From CBIHON01 sp966211965 (lineage in GTDB: Bacteria; Pseudomonadota; Gammaproteobacteria; Burkholderiales; Burkholderiaceae_D): a stretch of 64,000 nucleotides of DNA. How positions within the stretch are numbered: position 1 is the stretch's first letter; each line of letters opens with the position of its first letter. A program made the translations under genes and the position numbers. Where the stretch lies: assembly GCA_966211965.1 (NCBI GenBank), contig CBIHON010000025.1:1-64000 (forward strand), given 5' to 3'. Below are positions 35,899 to 43,302 of the stretch, one piece after another. The notes beneath the pieces are model-generated. The model saw only the letters and a list, made by a program, of their open reading frames with translations, did not search any database and was not told the DNA's origin.

Positions 35899-36588
35899 AT
35901 GAAAATACTGAAAAATATTCGTACTGGAGTATCGGTTGCCTGCATGGCGTTGATGGCACAGTCGGTCTGCGCCGAGGTCATGACCAAGCCGGCCGACGGC
36001 GTAACGCGCGTCGTGTTCAAGACCTCGGGCGACTTGTCGGTGCGCGTCGGGACCGAAGAAAAATTGACGATCGAATCGGAACCCAAGGTGCTGGCGCAAA
36101 TGGATATCGGCATCAAGGGCGGCACCATGACATTAGCCAGCAAGGGCAGCTTCAAGACCGAGAAGGGACTCAAGTTCACGCTCACGCTCAAGTCCCTGCG
36201 CGGCCTGAAAAGCGACGGCAGCGGCAACATCCTGATCGAAGGTTTTACTGGAACCGATTTCGATGTCGAAGCAGGCGGCAGCGGCGACATCAAGCTCAAA
36301 AACATCACGCCGGGCAAGCTGCAAATCGCCATGCCCGGCTCGGGCAATATCGAAGTGGCCGGCAGCGGTAAATCGATGGTGGTGCGCATTGGCGGCAGCG
36401 GCGACGTCGATGCGCTGAAGTTCAACGCGCAAACCGTGGAGGCGCGCATCGACGGATCGGGCAATATCAAGGTACATGCCGACGACAGCCTGAAGGCGGT
36501 GATTGGCGGCGCGGGCAATATCGAATACCAGGGCAAGGCCAAGGTGACGCAGTCGATCACCGGTGCGGGAAGCGTTGACCGGATCTGA
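35899..36588 (+). CDS. Secreted DUF2807 (GIN-domain)-like protein
   Basis: 229 residues from ATG 35899 with AAAGAG upstream. Signal peptide ~25 residues (SVCA-E). The body has the repeating GSGNI/GSGDV turns of DUF2807 beta-helices (DGSGNILIEGF, GGSGDIKLKNI, PGSGNIEVAGSG, GGSGDVDALKF, DGSGNIKVHAD, GGAGNIEYQGK). Such domains form right-handed beta-solenoids of unknown, often adhesive or scaffold, function. It closes the CsgG-like unit. No clear terminator follows, but a pair of palindromic elements begins 240 bp later. Confidence 0.8.
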   Translation: MKILKNIRTGVSVACMALMAQSVCAEVMTKPADGVTRVVFKTSGDLSVRVGTEEKLTIESEPKVLAQMDIGIKGGTMTLASKGSFKTEKGLKFTLTLKSLRGLKSDGSGNILIEGFTGTDFDVEAGGSGDIKLKNITPGKLQIAMPGSGNIEVAGSGKSMVVRIGGSGDVDALKFNAQTVEARIDGSGNIKVHADDSLKAVIGGAGNIEYQGKAKVTQSITGAGSVDRI

Positions 36589-36748
36589 GATCAATCCTCG
36601 CTACACCCCCGCCTGACGAAAAAAACCATCAATTTCCCTGTCATGTTTTTTTGCGAGGATTGGTATGTGGCGAGAAAAGCCGCCTATACCCGAAATGGGC
36701 GGTGACATGCGATAAAAGCAATCCTTGCGATACCGGAGGGGGCTGATG

Positions 36749-36769
36749 AAACGGGAATCCCTCCCGTTT
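36749..36769 (+). terminator. Weak hairpin after the DUF2807 gene
   Basis: AAACGGG and CCCGTTT form a 7-bp stem with a 7-base loop and only a short T tail. It is 160 bp after the stop; a weak terminator at best. The rest of 36589-36827 holds nothing I can name. Confidence 0.35.
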
Positions 36770-36827
36770 TGGGCTTTCTTACAGGCCGCATCGGCCAAAC
36801 TCTGGTGCTGCCTGCTCGCACGGCCGT

Positions 36828-36952
36828 TAGAGCAATTTCATCCTGACTGTACACGGCCAATCTTGCGCCTGCGATGCTCATCGTACCATTCGTACGGTTG
36901 CGCTTCTCGGCTCAACCTTGGCTCCTGTACAGTCAGGCTGAAACTGCTCTAG
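36828..36952. repeat. Palindromic element, copy 2
   Basis: Closely similar to copy 1 at 32205 (TAGAGCAATTTCATCCTGAC ... GTCAGGCTGAAACTGCTCTAG-type ends). Its last four bases, CTAG, are shared with copy 3. Confidence 0.9.
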
Positions 36953-37071
36953 AGCATTTTTAGCCTGACTGTACGGGCCAATCTCAGGCCTCCGGTGCTC
37001 GGCGTACGTCTGTACGCGTCCGCTCCTCGGCCTGACCTTGACTCCGCACGGTCAGGCTAAAAATGCTCTAG
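36949..37071. repeat. Palindromic element, copy 3
   Basis: CTAGAGCATTTTTAGCCTGA at the left and TCAGGCTAAAAATGCTCTAG at the right are exact inverse arms of 20 bp. The interior is diverged from copies 1 and 2 but keeps CAATCTCAGGCC and CCTCGGCCTGACCTTGACTC blocks. It abuts copy 2 head to tail. Confidence 0.9.
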
Positions 37072-37425
37072 CGGGCAGTCCTTGTTGCGCCGAGGACCTG
37101 TTTTCCAAAACAAACTCCCACCCACAAAAAATACGGCTTGATCATCGATTCGCTGGTCGATGATGTTTCCGGCAAAATGCCGGCCCTGTACGCGTTTGAA
37201 CGGGGCAAGGCCCTGACGAATGGCCTGCAATCCCCCGGACGTTTGCGCCAGGGGGACCGATTTCTCCTCTTGCCACCACGCGATAGCGCCGCCGCAGTGG
37301 CCTGACTGCGTACTTTGTTGCACAATACGCCATTCTTCAAACAAAAAGCCATTGGCCTGGAGCATCTTTGGTTCCGCGCATGTTTCCCGGCCATCAAACG
37401 GCAAAGACAACCCTCGAAATTTAAA
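37072..37425. other. 354-bp region before the ECF sigma gene, unassigned
   Basis: No gene that I can support. A minus-strand frame through this stretch reads like possible protein (for example FEEWRIVQQSTQSGHCGGAI) but has no start, no ribosome site and runs antisense into the sigma gene; it could be the remnant of a lost gene. Confidence 0.4.
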
Positions 37426-37453
37426 TGAACCAAATTGCGCCGGAAGGCAACCT
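37426..37453 (+). promoter_or_regulatory. Candidate ECF-type motif at the sigma gene
   Basis: TGAACC (37426-37431), 16 bases, CAACCT (37448-37453), directly abutting the ATG of the sigma gene. It matches the motifs at 25038, 27162 and 32761. If it is a promoter, transcription would begin a few bases inside the annotated frame, so either the true start codon is downstream (a TTG at 37493 is in frame) or the match is chance. Confidence 0.4.
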
Positions 37454-38044
37454 ATGAGTGCAGCAGCAGGTTTTGATAACGACAAGGCGCTGGAGCTGTT
37501 GCGCCGCGTCGGCAAGGAAGACAAGGCCGCGTATGAAGCCTTGTACAAGATGTTGTCCAGTCGCGTGTACGCGTTTCTGCGGCGGATGTTGAACAATCCG
37601 GAATCGGCCGATGAAGTCCTGGTCGATACCATGTATGAAGTGTGGCGCATCGCCGGGCAGTTTCGGGGAGATTCCCAGGTTTCAACCTGGGTTCTCGGAA
37701 TTGCCAGGAACAAGGCATTGATGGCCTTGCGCCGCACCGGGTCGGTGCAGCATGAGGACATCGATGAATTTGCTGAACTGATCGCATCGACTGCGCCCGA
37801 CGGTTTTGATGAGCTGGCGCAAAAGCAGTTGCGTGAAGTAATACGGCGTTGTTTGCAAAAGCTTTCGGTCAAGCATCGCGAATGTGTACACCTGACTTAC
37901 TTCGAGGACTACGGTTTGGCCGATATTGCGAAACTGATGGGGGTCCCGGAGGGTACGATCAAGAGCCGCCTGTCGCATGCGCGTTCTCAGCTCGGTGCCT
38001 GCGTATCGGCGTCGAACCAGCAGACGGCCTCTTGCCCGGTATAG
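37454..38044 (+). CDS. ECF-subfamily RNA polymerase sigma factor
   Basis: 196 residues. Sigma region 2 at ~18-90 (AAYEALYKMLSSRVYAFLRRM, DEVLVDTMYEVWRIAGQFRG, STWVLGIARNKALMALRR) and region 4 at ~125-185 (LQKLSVKHRECVHLTYFEDY, LADIAKLMGVPEGTIKSRLSHARSQL). GGAAGG before the ATG supports the start at 37454. An anti-sigma factor gene follows after 80 bp and a caspase-like gene after that. The likely regulon includes genes preceded by TGAACC-N16-CAACYT. Confidence 0.93.
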   Translation: MSAAAGFDNDKALELLRRVGKEDKAAYEALYKMLSSRVYAFLRRMLNNPESADEVLVDTMYEVWRIAGQFRGDSQVSTWVLGIARNKALMALRRTGSVQHEDIDEFAELIASTAPDGFDELAQKQLREVIRRCLQKLSVKHRECVHLTYFEDYGLADIAKLMGVPEGTIKSRLSHARSQLGACVSASNQQTASCPV

Positions 38045-38124
38045 CAACGACGTAATCGACAGGGTTTGACGGCAGCGGAAGCGCTACAGACTTCTGCGCA
38101 AAAAAACATTTGAAGGAGCACAAA

Positions 38125-38760
38125 ATGCAAGGCGATATCCAACACGACCTGCCATGGCTGGCCAATGGCACACTCAGCGCGGAAGAGCGGGCGCGGCTTG
38201 AAGCCGCGATCGCCAACAGCGCCGAGGCCCGCAGGGCCCTGGACTGGGAGCTCGCCGTGCGCGACGCGATCAAGGCCGAAACCGCCGAATGGGAACCGCC
38301 TGCCCATGCGATGGATGAAGTGTTCAGGCGCATCGAGCGGGCACGTCCAGCCCCCAAGGAGTCCGCCCTCAAGATCTTCTTGTCCGGCATCATGGAATCA
38401 TTCCAGGCCTCGCCGAAATTCGCATTCGCCTGCGCCGTCGCGGCGGTGCAGTTCGGCGTGATCGGCTACCTGTGGTCCACGCAGGAAGACCCGGGCAGCT
38501 ATTCCGAAATCCGCTCGACCCAGCCGGCACTGCAACCGACCAAGTTCATCCGCGTCATGTTCGCGCCGACCAGCACCGAAAACGATTTGCGTGAACTGCT
38601 GCGCAAGGCCGGCGCTGAAATCGTTGCGGGCCCGTCGCAACTCGGCGATTACTACCTGCTGGTCGATGCCGACAAGCTGACCGCCGCGCTGAACACCCTG
38701 AGAGCCAGCACAAAAATCGAATCGGCGGATATCGTCAATGCACTCCCTGCCAAACCATAA
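38125..38760 (+). CDS. Membrane-anchored anti-sigma factor
   Basis: 211 residues from ATG 38125 with AAGGAG upstream. The N-terminal ~70 residues follow the anti-sigma zinc-finger-type fold (HDLPWLANGTLSAEERARLE, then LDWELAVRDAI) but lack the HxxxCxxC zinc ligands. One transmembrane helix at ~99-117 (FAFACAVAAVQFGVIGYLW) and a periplasmic domain of ~95 residues with an ACT-like or FN3-like pattern (FIRVMFAPTSTENDLRELLRKAGAEIVAGPS). It presumably holds the ECF sigma factor at the membrane until an envelope signal arrives. The 3' end overlaps the caspase gene by 23 bp. Confidence 0.85.
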   Translation: MQGDIQHDLPWLANGTLSAEERARLEAAIANSAEARRALDWELAVRDAIKAETAEWEPPAHAMDEVFRRIERARPAPKESALKIFLSGIMESFQASPKFAFACAVAAVQFGVIGYLWSTQEDPGSYSEIRSTQPALQPTKFIRVMFAPTSTENDLRELLRKAGAEIVAGPSQLGDYYLLVDADKLTAALNTLRASTKIESADIVNALPAKP

Positions 38761-39607
38761 ACCGCGGTCCGCGCCCTCGCGGCTGAGGGCCGCCTTCGGC
38801 GCAGCGTTGCTCGCGGCCTCGGCCTTGTTCCCAGGTCTGCCGCATGCACAAGACGCGGCTCAAGGCGAAGGACGCATTGCCCTGGTCATCGGCAATTCGG
38901 CCTACCGCAACGGCGCCTTGCGCAACCCGCACAACGATGCGGAAGCAATGGCCGCCTCGCTGAAGCAGCTCGGCTTTCGCGTGATCTTGCGCAAGAATAC
39001 CTCGCGCCGCGATTTGAACGAAGCCTTGCAGGATTTTTCCCGCTCGGCCTCGCGCAACGAGGTGCGGCTGTTTTTTTATGCCGGACATGGCGTGCAATCG
39101 AAAGGGCGCAACTACCTGATCCCGGTCGATGCCGACTTCCGCTCCGAAGACGAGCTGCCGCAGCAGGCTACCGACATCGGCGAGTTTCTTGAGCGCCTCG
39201 GCGCGCTCAAATCCGGCTTCAACCTGGTCATTCTGGATGCCTGCCGCAACAATCCATTCGGATCGGTAACGGCGCAACTGGCCGACGCACGTATCCGCAC
39301 GCGCGGCCTCAGTTCGTCCCGCCCCTCAGGTTTGGCCCATATCGAAGCGCCGCGCGGGACCCTGGTCGCATTTTCCACTGCGCCCGGCTCGGTGGCGCGC
39401 GACAGTTCCAACCAGGAAAACAGCGTCTATACCAAGCATTTGCTGCAATGGTTGAACACACCCGGATTGCCGGTGGAGCGCTTGTTCAAGCAGGTGCGGA
39501 TCGGCGTCGCGCAAGAAACCCAACTGCAGCAGGTGCCATGGGAAACCAGCAGCCTGATGGGAGACTTCTGCTTCAAGACGGAAGGCAGGAAGGCCTGCGG
39601 AAACTGA
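38738..39607 (+). CDS. Periplasmic caspase-like peptidase (C14 family)
   Basis: 289 residues. Signal peptide of about 38 residues ending LPHA-Q. The caspase p20 core follows: RIALVIGNSAYRNGALRNPHNDA, catalytic His117 in FFYAGHGVQ, catalytic Cys169 in ILDACRNNPF. Both dyad residues are intact. Bacterial metacaspase-like proteins cleave after Arg or Lys in many cases, but specificity here is unknown. The start overlaps the anti-sigma gene by 23 bp, so the three genes form one unit. A role in processing the anti-sigma factor or the fibre proteins is a hypothesis. Confidence 0.87.
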   Translation: MHSLPNHKPRSAPSRLRAAFGAALLAASALFPGLPHAQDAAQGEGRIALVIGNSAYRNGALRNPHNDAEAMAASLKQLGFRVILRKNTSRRDLNEALQDFSRSASRNEVRLFFYAGHGVQSKGRNYLIPVDADFRSEDELPQQATDIGEFLERLGALKSGFNLVILDACRNNPFGSVTAQLADARIRTRGLSSSRPSGLAHIEAPRGTLVAFSTAPGSVARDSSNQENSVYTKHLLQWLNTPGLPVERLFKQVRIGVAQETQLQQVPWETSSLMGDFCFKTEGRKACGN

Positions 39608-39648
39608 TGGCGACACATGCCATTTCACGCTTGGTCAGGCAAATTGAA

Positions 39649-40368
39649 TCAGGTGCTCTTCAGTATAAATTCGTACCGCTCCGGGCGGATAAAAAATGTC
39701 GACTGGTCGCAGCAGACATCGGTGGCAAAGTACGAAGTACGCACCATCACCATTAGCGCGGCGCCGATTTTCACCTTGAGTAACTGTGCCATCTGCTTGT
39801 CTGCCGGCTGGGCGCGGATGGCAATATCGGCGCGCGCCACAGAATTCCCTGTCACCGCTTTCAGCATCGTGTAATTCGGCTGCCGTTGCGCGTCATTCCA
39901 GCTGACGGCCTTCAACTTCGCGGGAAGATGGCTGCGTCCGAACGCGATCGGCTCATTATCCACCAGATGCAGACGTTCCAGCAGCAGACATTTTTTCAGC
40001 CTGGCTCCAAACAGCGGGCGCAGCGATTCCGGCAACGGCACGACTTCTTTTGATATCAGGCGCATTTCCGGTTTGAGCCCCTGAAGCACCAGCGATTCAT
40101 GGAAACTGCGCAAGCTGTCGAGGCCGTGGCGTACTTTTTTCCCGGAAGCGTAGGTGCCTTTTCCTTGCTTGCGCTCGACCACGCCTTCGTCGGTCAGCTT
40201 GCCCAAGGCCTGGCGCACCGTGACGCGGCTTACGCGAAATAGCGAGCACAGTTCCGCCTCTGACGGCAGTTTTCCTGTGGGGTCGTATTGGCCGCTGAGG
40301 ATTCTGCTGCGCAGTTGCGCCGCGATTTGCTCGTAGAGCGAGGTGATGTTTTCACGAATGAGTTGCAT
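39649..40368 (-). CDS. GntR-family regulator, HutC/UTRA subfamily
   Basis: 239 residues. Winged HTH at ~10-75 (YEQIAAQLRSRILSGQY, LPSEAELCSLFRVSRVTVRQALGKL, GVVERKQGKGTYA), UTRA ligand domain at ~95-235 (LKPEMRLISKEVVPLP, LLERLHLVDNEPIAFGRSHLP). It is divergent from the ABC transporter at 40542, with a perfect GTATTAATAC palindrome in the gap, so it probably represses the transporter genes and itself and is relieved by a ligand. It converges with the caspase gene. Confidence 0.93.
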   Translation of the reverse strand: MQLIRENITSLYEQIAAQLRSRILSGQYDPTGKLPSEAELCSLFRVSRVTVRQALGKLTDEGVVERKQGKGTYASGKKVRHGLDSLRSFHESLVLQGLKPEMRLISKEVVPLPESLRPLFGARLKKCLLLERLHLVDNEPIAFGRSHLPAKLKAVSWNDAQRQPNYTMLKAVTGNSVARADIAIRAQPADKQMAQLLKVKIGAALMVMVRTSYFATDVCCDQSTFFIRPERYEFILKST

Positions 40369-40461
40369 GTCCGTTGCTGGATTTTTAAGAAGAAGGCAAG
40401 CGCGTTGCGGTGAAAAATAAAAAACCGATATGGTTATGCGAAACCATTATTTACTCAACTT

Positions 40462-40471
40462 GTATTAATAC
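40462..40471. promoter_or_regulatory. Candidate GntR/HutC operator
   Basis: GTATTAATAC is a perfect 10-bp palindrome (10 of 12 if extended to TGTATTAATACG), in the 173-bp gap between the divergent GntR and ABC genes, 70 bp before the latter. Confidence 0.45.
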
Positions 40472-40541
40472 GTATCATAACAATACAGCCAGCAAACGTG
40501 GCTTTCAACGCATCGCAACCACTCAATCAGGCAGCAAGAAA

Positions 40542-41336
40542 ATGCTCAAAGAATATTGCCCTCCACGTTGTGCTGCAACCTTGTCGGTGGATGCGATCGA
40601 TTTTTCTTATCCGAATGGACACGCGGTTTTCAAGAATCTTTCGCTACAGGTCAGGCCGGGAGAATTCGTCGCGTTGCTTGGACCGTCCGGCTGCGGCAAG
40701 AGCACGTTGCTGAACCTGCTGTCCGGTTTCCAACAGCCGTCGCGCGGCAGCATCAGCATCAACGGAGCCCCGGTGCGGCCGGAAATGGATGAGTTGGGTT
40801 ATGTGTTTCAGTCGCCTCAGCTTTTTCCCTGGTTGAATGCATTGGAAAACACGCGCTTCGGCTTGCGCATGGAGCAGCGCTTGAGTCTGAGCGAGCAGTA
40901 TGAACGGGCGCGGCATTACCTTGCCCTGGTCGGTTTGACGCATGCAGAGAAAAAACTGCCATTCCAGCTGTCCGGCGGAATGCAGCAACGGGTCTCGCTG
41001 GCGCGGGCTTTGGCGCTGGAGCCGAAGCTGCTGTTGATGGATGAGCCATTCGCGGCGCTGGATGCGATCACGCGCAATAGCATGAATGAGGAGATTTTGC
41101 GGCTCTGGTCGGCGCTGGGCCAGAGCATCGTTTTCATTACGCATGATATCGACGAGGCGGTGTTCCTGGCTGACCGCGTCGTGGTTCTCGGCAGTACGCC
41201 CAACGGCGTACGCAGCGAACTCGACATCGATTTGCCGCGGCCTCGCAGCCATCGCGAGACGCGAAAACTGCCGCGCTTCTTCGATTATTCCGGTGCGCTG
41301 ATGGAAAGCATTTCGCTGGCGATGGCTGCGGCGTGA
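40542..41336 (+). CDS. ABC transporter ATP-binding protein, nitrate/sulfonate/taurine type (system 1)
   Basis: 264 residues from ATG 40542; the frame is open to 40410 but the family begins near here. Walker A LLGPSGCGKSTLLN, Q-loop YVFQSPQLFPW, signature LSGGMQQRVSLARAL, Walker B LLLMDEPFAALDA, switch FITHDID. Closest to SsuB/TauB/NrtD. The binding protein follows 46 bp later and the permease after that, giving a complete importer for a small organic anion. Likely controlled by the GntR regulator. Confidence 0.93.
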   Translation: MLKEYCPPRCAATLSVDAIDFSYPNGHAVFKNLSLQVRPGEFVALLGPSGCGKSTLLNLLSGFQQPSRGSISINGAPVRPEMDELGYVFQSPQLFPWLNALENTRFGLRMEQRLSLSEQYERARHYLALVGLTHAEKKLPFQLSGGMQQRVSLARALALEPKLLLMDEPFAALDAITRNSMNEEILRLWSALGQSIVFITHDIDEAVFLADRVVVLGSTPNGVRSELDIDLPRPRSHRETRKLPRFFDYSGALMESISLAMAAA

Positions 41337-41382
41337 GCGGCTTCAGCCGTCTTTCACAACACTATTTTCCGATTGAAAAAGC

Positions 41383-42384
41383 ATGATCAAAAAAATTATC
41401 TTTTGCCTCGCTTTGCCTTTATTCTCCATTGCTTCCGCTCACGCCCAGGACAAACCGTTGCGCATCGGCTGGGTCTATGCGATGGCCAATGCGCCGGCGC
41501 TGATCGCAGACAAGAAAGGTTTTTTCGCGGAAGAAGGTCTCAAGGTCGACATCAAATCCTTCGGCGATGGCCCAGTCGTGCAGCAGGCGCTTTCCGCCGG
41601 TGAACTGGATATGGCTTACATCGGCGCGCCGCCGGTGTACCAGTGGTTCTCGCGCGGTCTCGATAGCCGTATCGTCGCCAAGGTCAATTTCGGCCAGGCT
41701 GCGGTGGTTGCGAATAATGCGGGGACGGTCAAGACGGTCGCCGATCTGCGCGGCAAGAAGCTGGCGGGCGTCGCAAAGGGCAGCGGCATGGATGTGCTGC
41801 TGCGCGGTTATGTGCTCAAGGAGCTTGGCGGACTCGACCCCGAGCGCGACCTGGACATCGCCGCAATGCCGCCGGCGAACATGAATGCCGCGCTCGAACG
41901 CAATCTGGTGGATGCCGCCTTCACTTGGGAACCCTTCGTATCCGAATCTCTGCTGCGCGGTACCTCCCGTCTGGTATTGGACGTCAATCAGCGCATTCCG
42001 AATTATCCGTGGTATGTCGTGATGGCCGTGCCGAAGGTCTTGAAAGAACGTCCCGACGATGTACTGAAGGTCTTGCGCGCGCACCGCAAAGCGATCGCTT
42101 TCCTGAAGGCGCATCCCGACGAGTCGAACAGGATCATCGCGGAAGCATTCAAGATCGGCGCGATCAAGACTGCGGCCGGCAAAACCATCGAACCGGCTGC
42201 GGTAGTGCAGGAAGCACGCAAGCGTCTCGGCTGGTCCGACCGGCTGGAATCGTCCGATCTGCAGTTCATCCAGCGTCTGATGGATTACTCGTATTCGCTT
42301 GGCTTCATGAACAAGGCATTGAAGGTGGAGCAGGTGGTCGACATGTCCTGGCTGCAGCGGGCCGAACAAGCTCGCAAACCGTAA
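41383..42384 (+). CDS. Aliphatic sulfonate-type ABC substrate-binding protein (system 1)
   Basis: 333 residues. Signal peptide ~22 residues ending SAHA-Q. SsuA/TauA-like: PLRIGWVYAMANAPALIADKKGFF, VQQALSAGELDMAYIGAPPVYQWFSRG, TVADLRGKKLAGVAKGSGMD, and the NAAFTWEPF-type NLVDAAFTWEPFVSESLL. The ligand cannot be told from sequence; sulfonates, taurine or related anions are usual. It lies in an ATPase-binding protein-permease operon. Confidence 0.9.
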   Translation: MIKKIIFCLALPLFSIASAHAQDKPLRIGWVYAMANAPALIADKKGFFAEEGLKVDIKSFGDGPVVQQALSAGELDMAYIGAPPVYQWFSRGLDSRIVAKVNFGQAAVVANNAGTVKTVADLRGKKLAGVAKGSGMDVLLRGYVLKELGGLDPERDLDIAAMPPANMNAALERNLVDAAFTWEPFVSESLLRGTSRLVLDVNQRIPNYPWYVVMAVPKVLKERPDDVLKVLRAHRKAIAFLKAHPDESNRIIAEAFKIGAIKTAAGKTIEPAAVVQEARKRLGWSDRLESSDLQFIQRLMDYSYSLGFMNKALKVEQVVDMSWLQRAEQARKP

Positions 42385-42396
42385 GCGGGGGCGGAC

Positions 42397-43152
42397 ATGC
42401 GTGTGCGTTGGATCAAACCGTCCTGGAGCTGGGCTTCGTTGCCTTTCCTTCTGCTGGCATGGAGTCTGGCCGCCAGCCGCTTTCCATCCTATATTTTGCC
42501 GCAGCCGTGGGAAGTATTCGCGGAGGGATTGCGCTGGCTGCAAACCGAAAAGCTGGGGCAGCAGATCGTCGCCAGCCTGCTCGAGGAATTGGGCGGATTC
42601 GGCACGGCCGCCATCGCGGCGCTTCTCATCGGCACGATGGCGGGCGTTTCCAAAGGTTTTCGCGATTTCGTCACGCCTCTGAACGGCTTGTTCATGGCGA
42701 TCCCTCCGATCGCCTGGGCGCCGCTGACCATGATCATTTTCGGGTTGGGGTATGTCTCGATCGTGATGGTGATTTTTATCGCTTCGGTATTTCCAATGGC
42801 GATCACGATCCAGGAAGGCGTGCAGGCCATCCACGGCGGCGAAGTGCGTGCGGCGCGCACGCTGGGGGCGAAGAAATGGCAATTGCTGTTCAACGTGTAT
42901 CTGCCTGCTTCGCTGCCGGCGCTGACTGCCGCGTTGCGCATCGGTTTCAGCCAGGCTTGGCGCGCGTTGGTAGCGGCCGAGATGATCGGCGCCTCGCGCG
43001 GCATCGGCTGGATGGTGTCCATGGGCGGACAGGTCGGCAATGCGAGCCAGGTCTTGCTTGGCATCGTGCTGATCGGTTCAATTGCCTGGCTTGCCGAGAC
43101 GCTGGTGTTCCGGCGCATGGAACGGCATTACCAAGCCTGGCGCCAACATTAG
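42397..43152 (+). CDS. ABC transporter permease, SsuC/TauC type (system 1)
   Basis: 251 residues with about six membrane segments. The EAA coupling loop is EVRAARTLGAKKWQLLFNVYLPASLPALTAALRIG (residues ~150-184; EAA-like EVRAARTLGA). Typical of the SsuC/NrtB family. GGGGGCGGAC precedes the ATG. The gene starts 12 bp after the binding protein stop. A hairpin repeat follows 55 bp downstream. Confidence 0.92.
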   Translation: MRVRWIKPSWSWASLPFLLLAWSLAASRFPSYILPQPWEVFAEGLRWLQTEKLGQQIVASLLEELGGFGTAAIAALLIGTMAGVSKGFRDFVTPLNGLFMAIPPIAWAPLTMIIFGLGYVSIVMVIFIASVFPMAITIQEGVQAIHGGEVRAARTLGAKKWQLLFNVYLPASLPALTAALRIGFSQAWRALVAAEMIGASRGIGWMVSMGGQVGNASQVLLGIVLIGSIAWLAETLVFRRMERHYQAWRQH

Positions 43153-43206
43153 CCGGTGCCAACAAGCGTCTAAAAAACGAATCGGCCGGATTTGCCGAGA
43201 TTCGCA

Positions 43207-43260
43207 GGATGGGTGAAACCCATCACGTGCACGGTTGATCGCGATGGGTTTCACCCATCC
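43207..43260. repeat. 18-bp inverted repeat (hairpin)
   Basis: GGATGGGTGAAACCCATC (43207-43224) and its exact inverse (43243-43260) flank an 18-base loop. Each arm is itself nearly palindromic. It lies between the permease and the DUF3604 gene. Repeats of this GATGGGTTTCACCCATC type are common in Herbaspirillum-like intergenic regions. Confidence 0.85.
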
Positions 43261-43302
43261 TAAGAATCTGCCATTTTTAAACATACGCAAATGAGGTGAG
43301 CC

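Noticed and set aside
36725..36952. 75-codon plus-strand frame after the DUF2807 gene
   Set aside because: More than half of it lies in the palindromic element and it has no ribosome site.
37057..37872. Minus-strand 271-codon frame upstream of and across the ECF sigma gene
   Set aside because: It runs antisense through the well-conserved sigma factor; the part before 37425 might be a gene remnant but no start or homology is evident.
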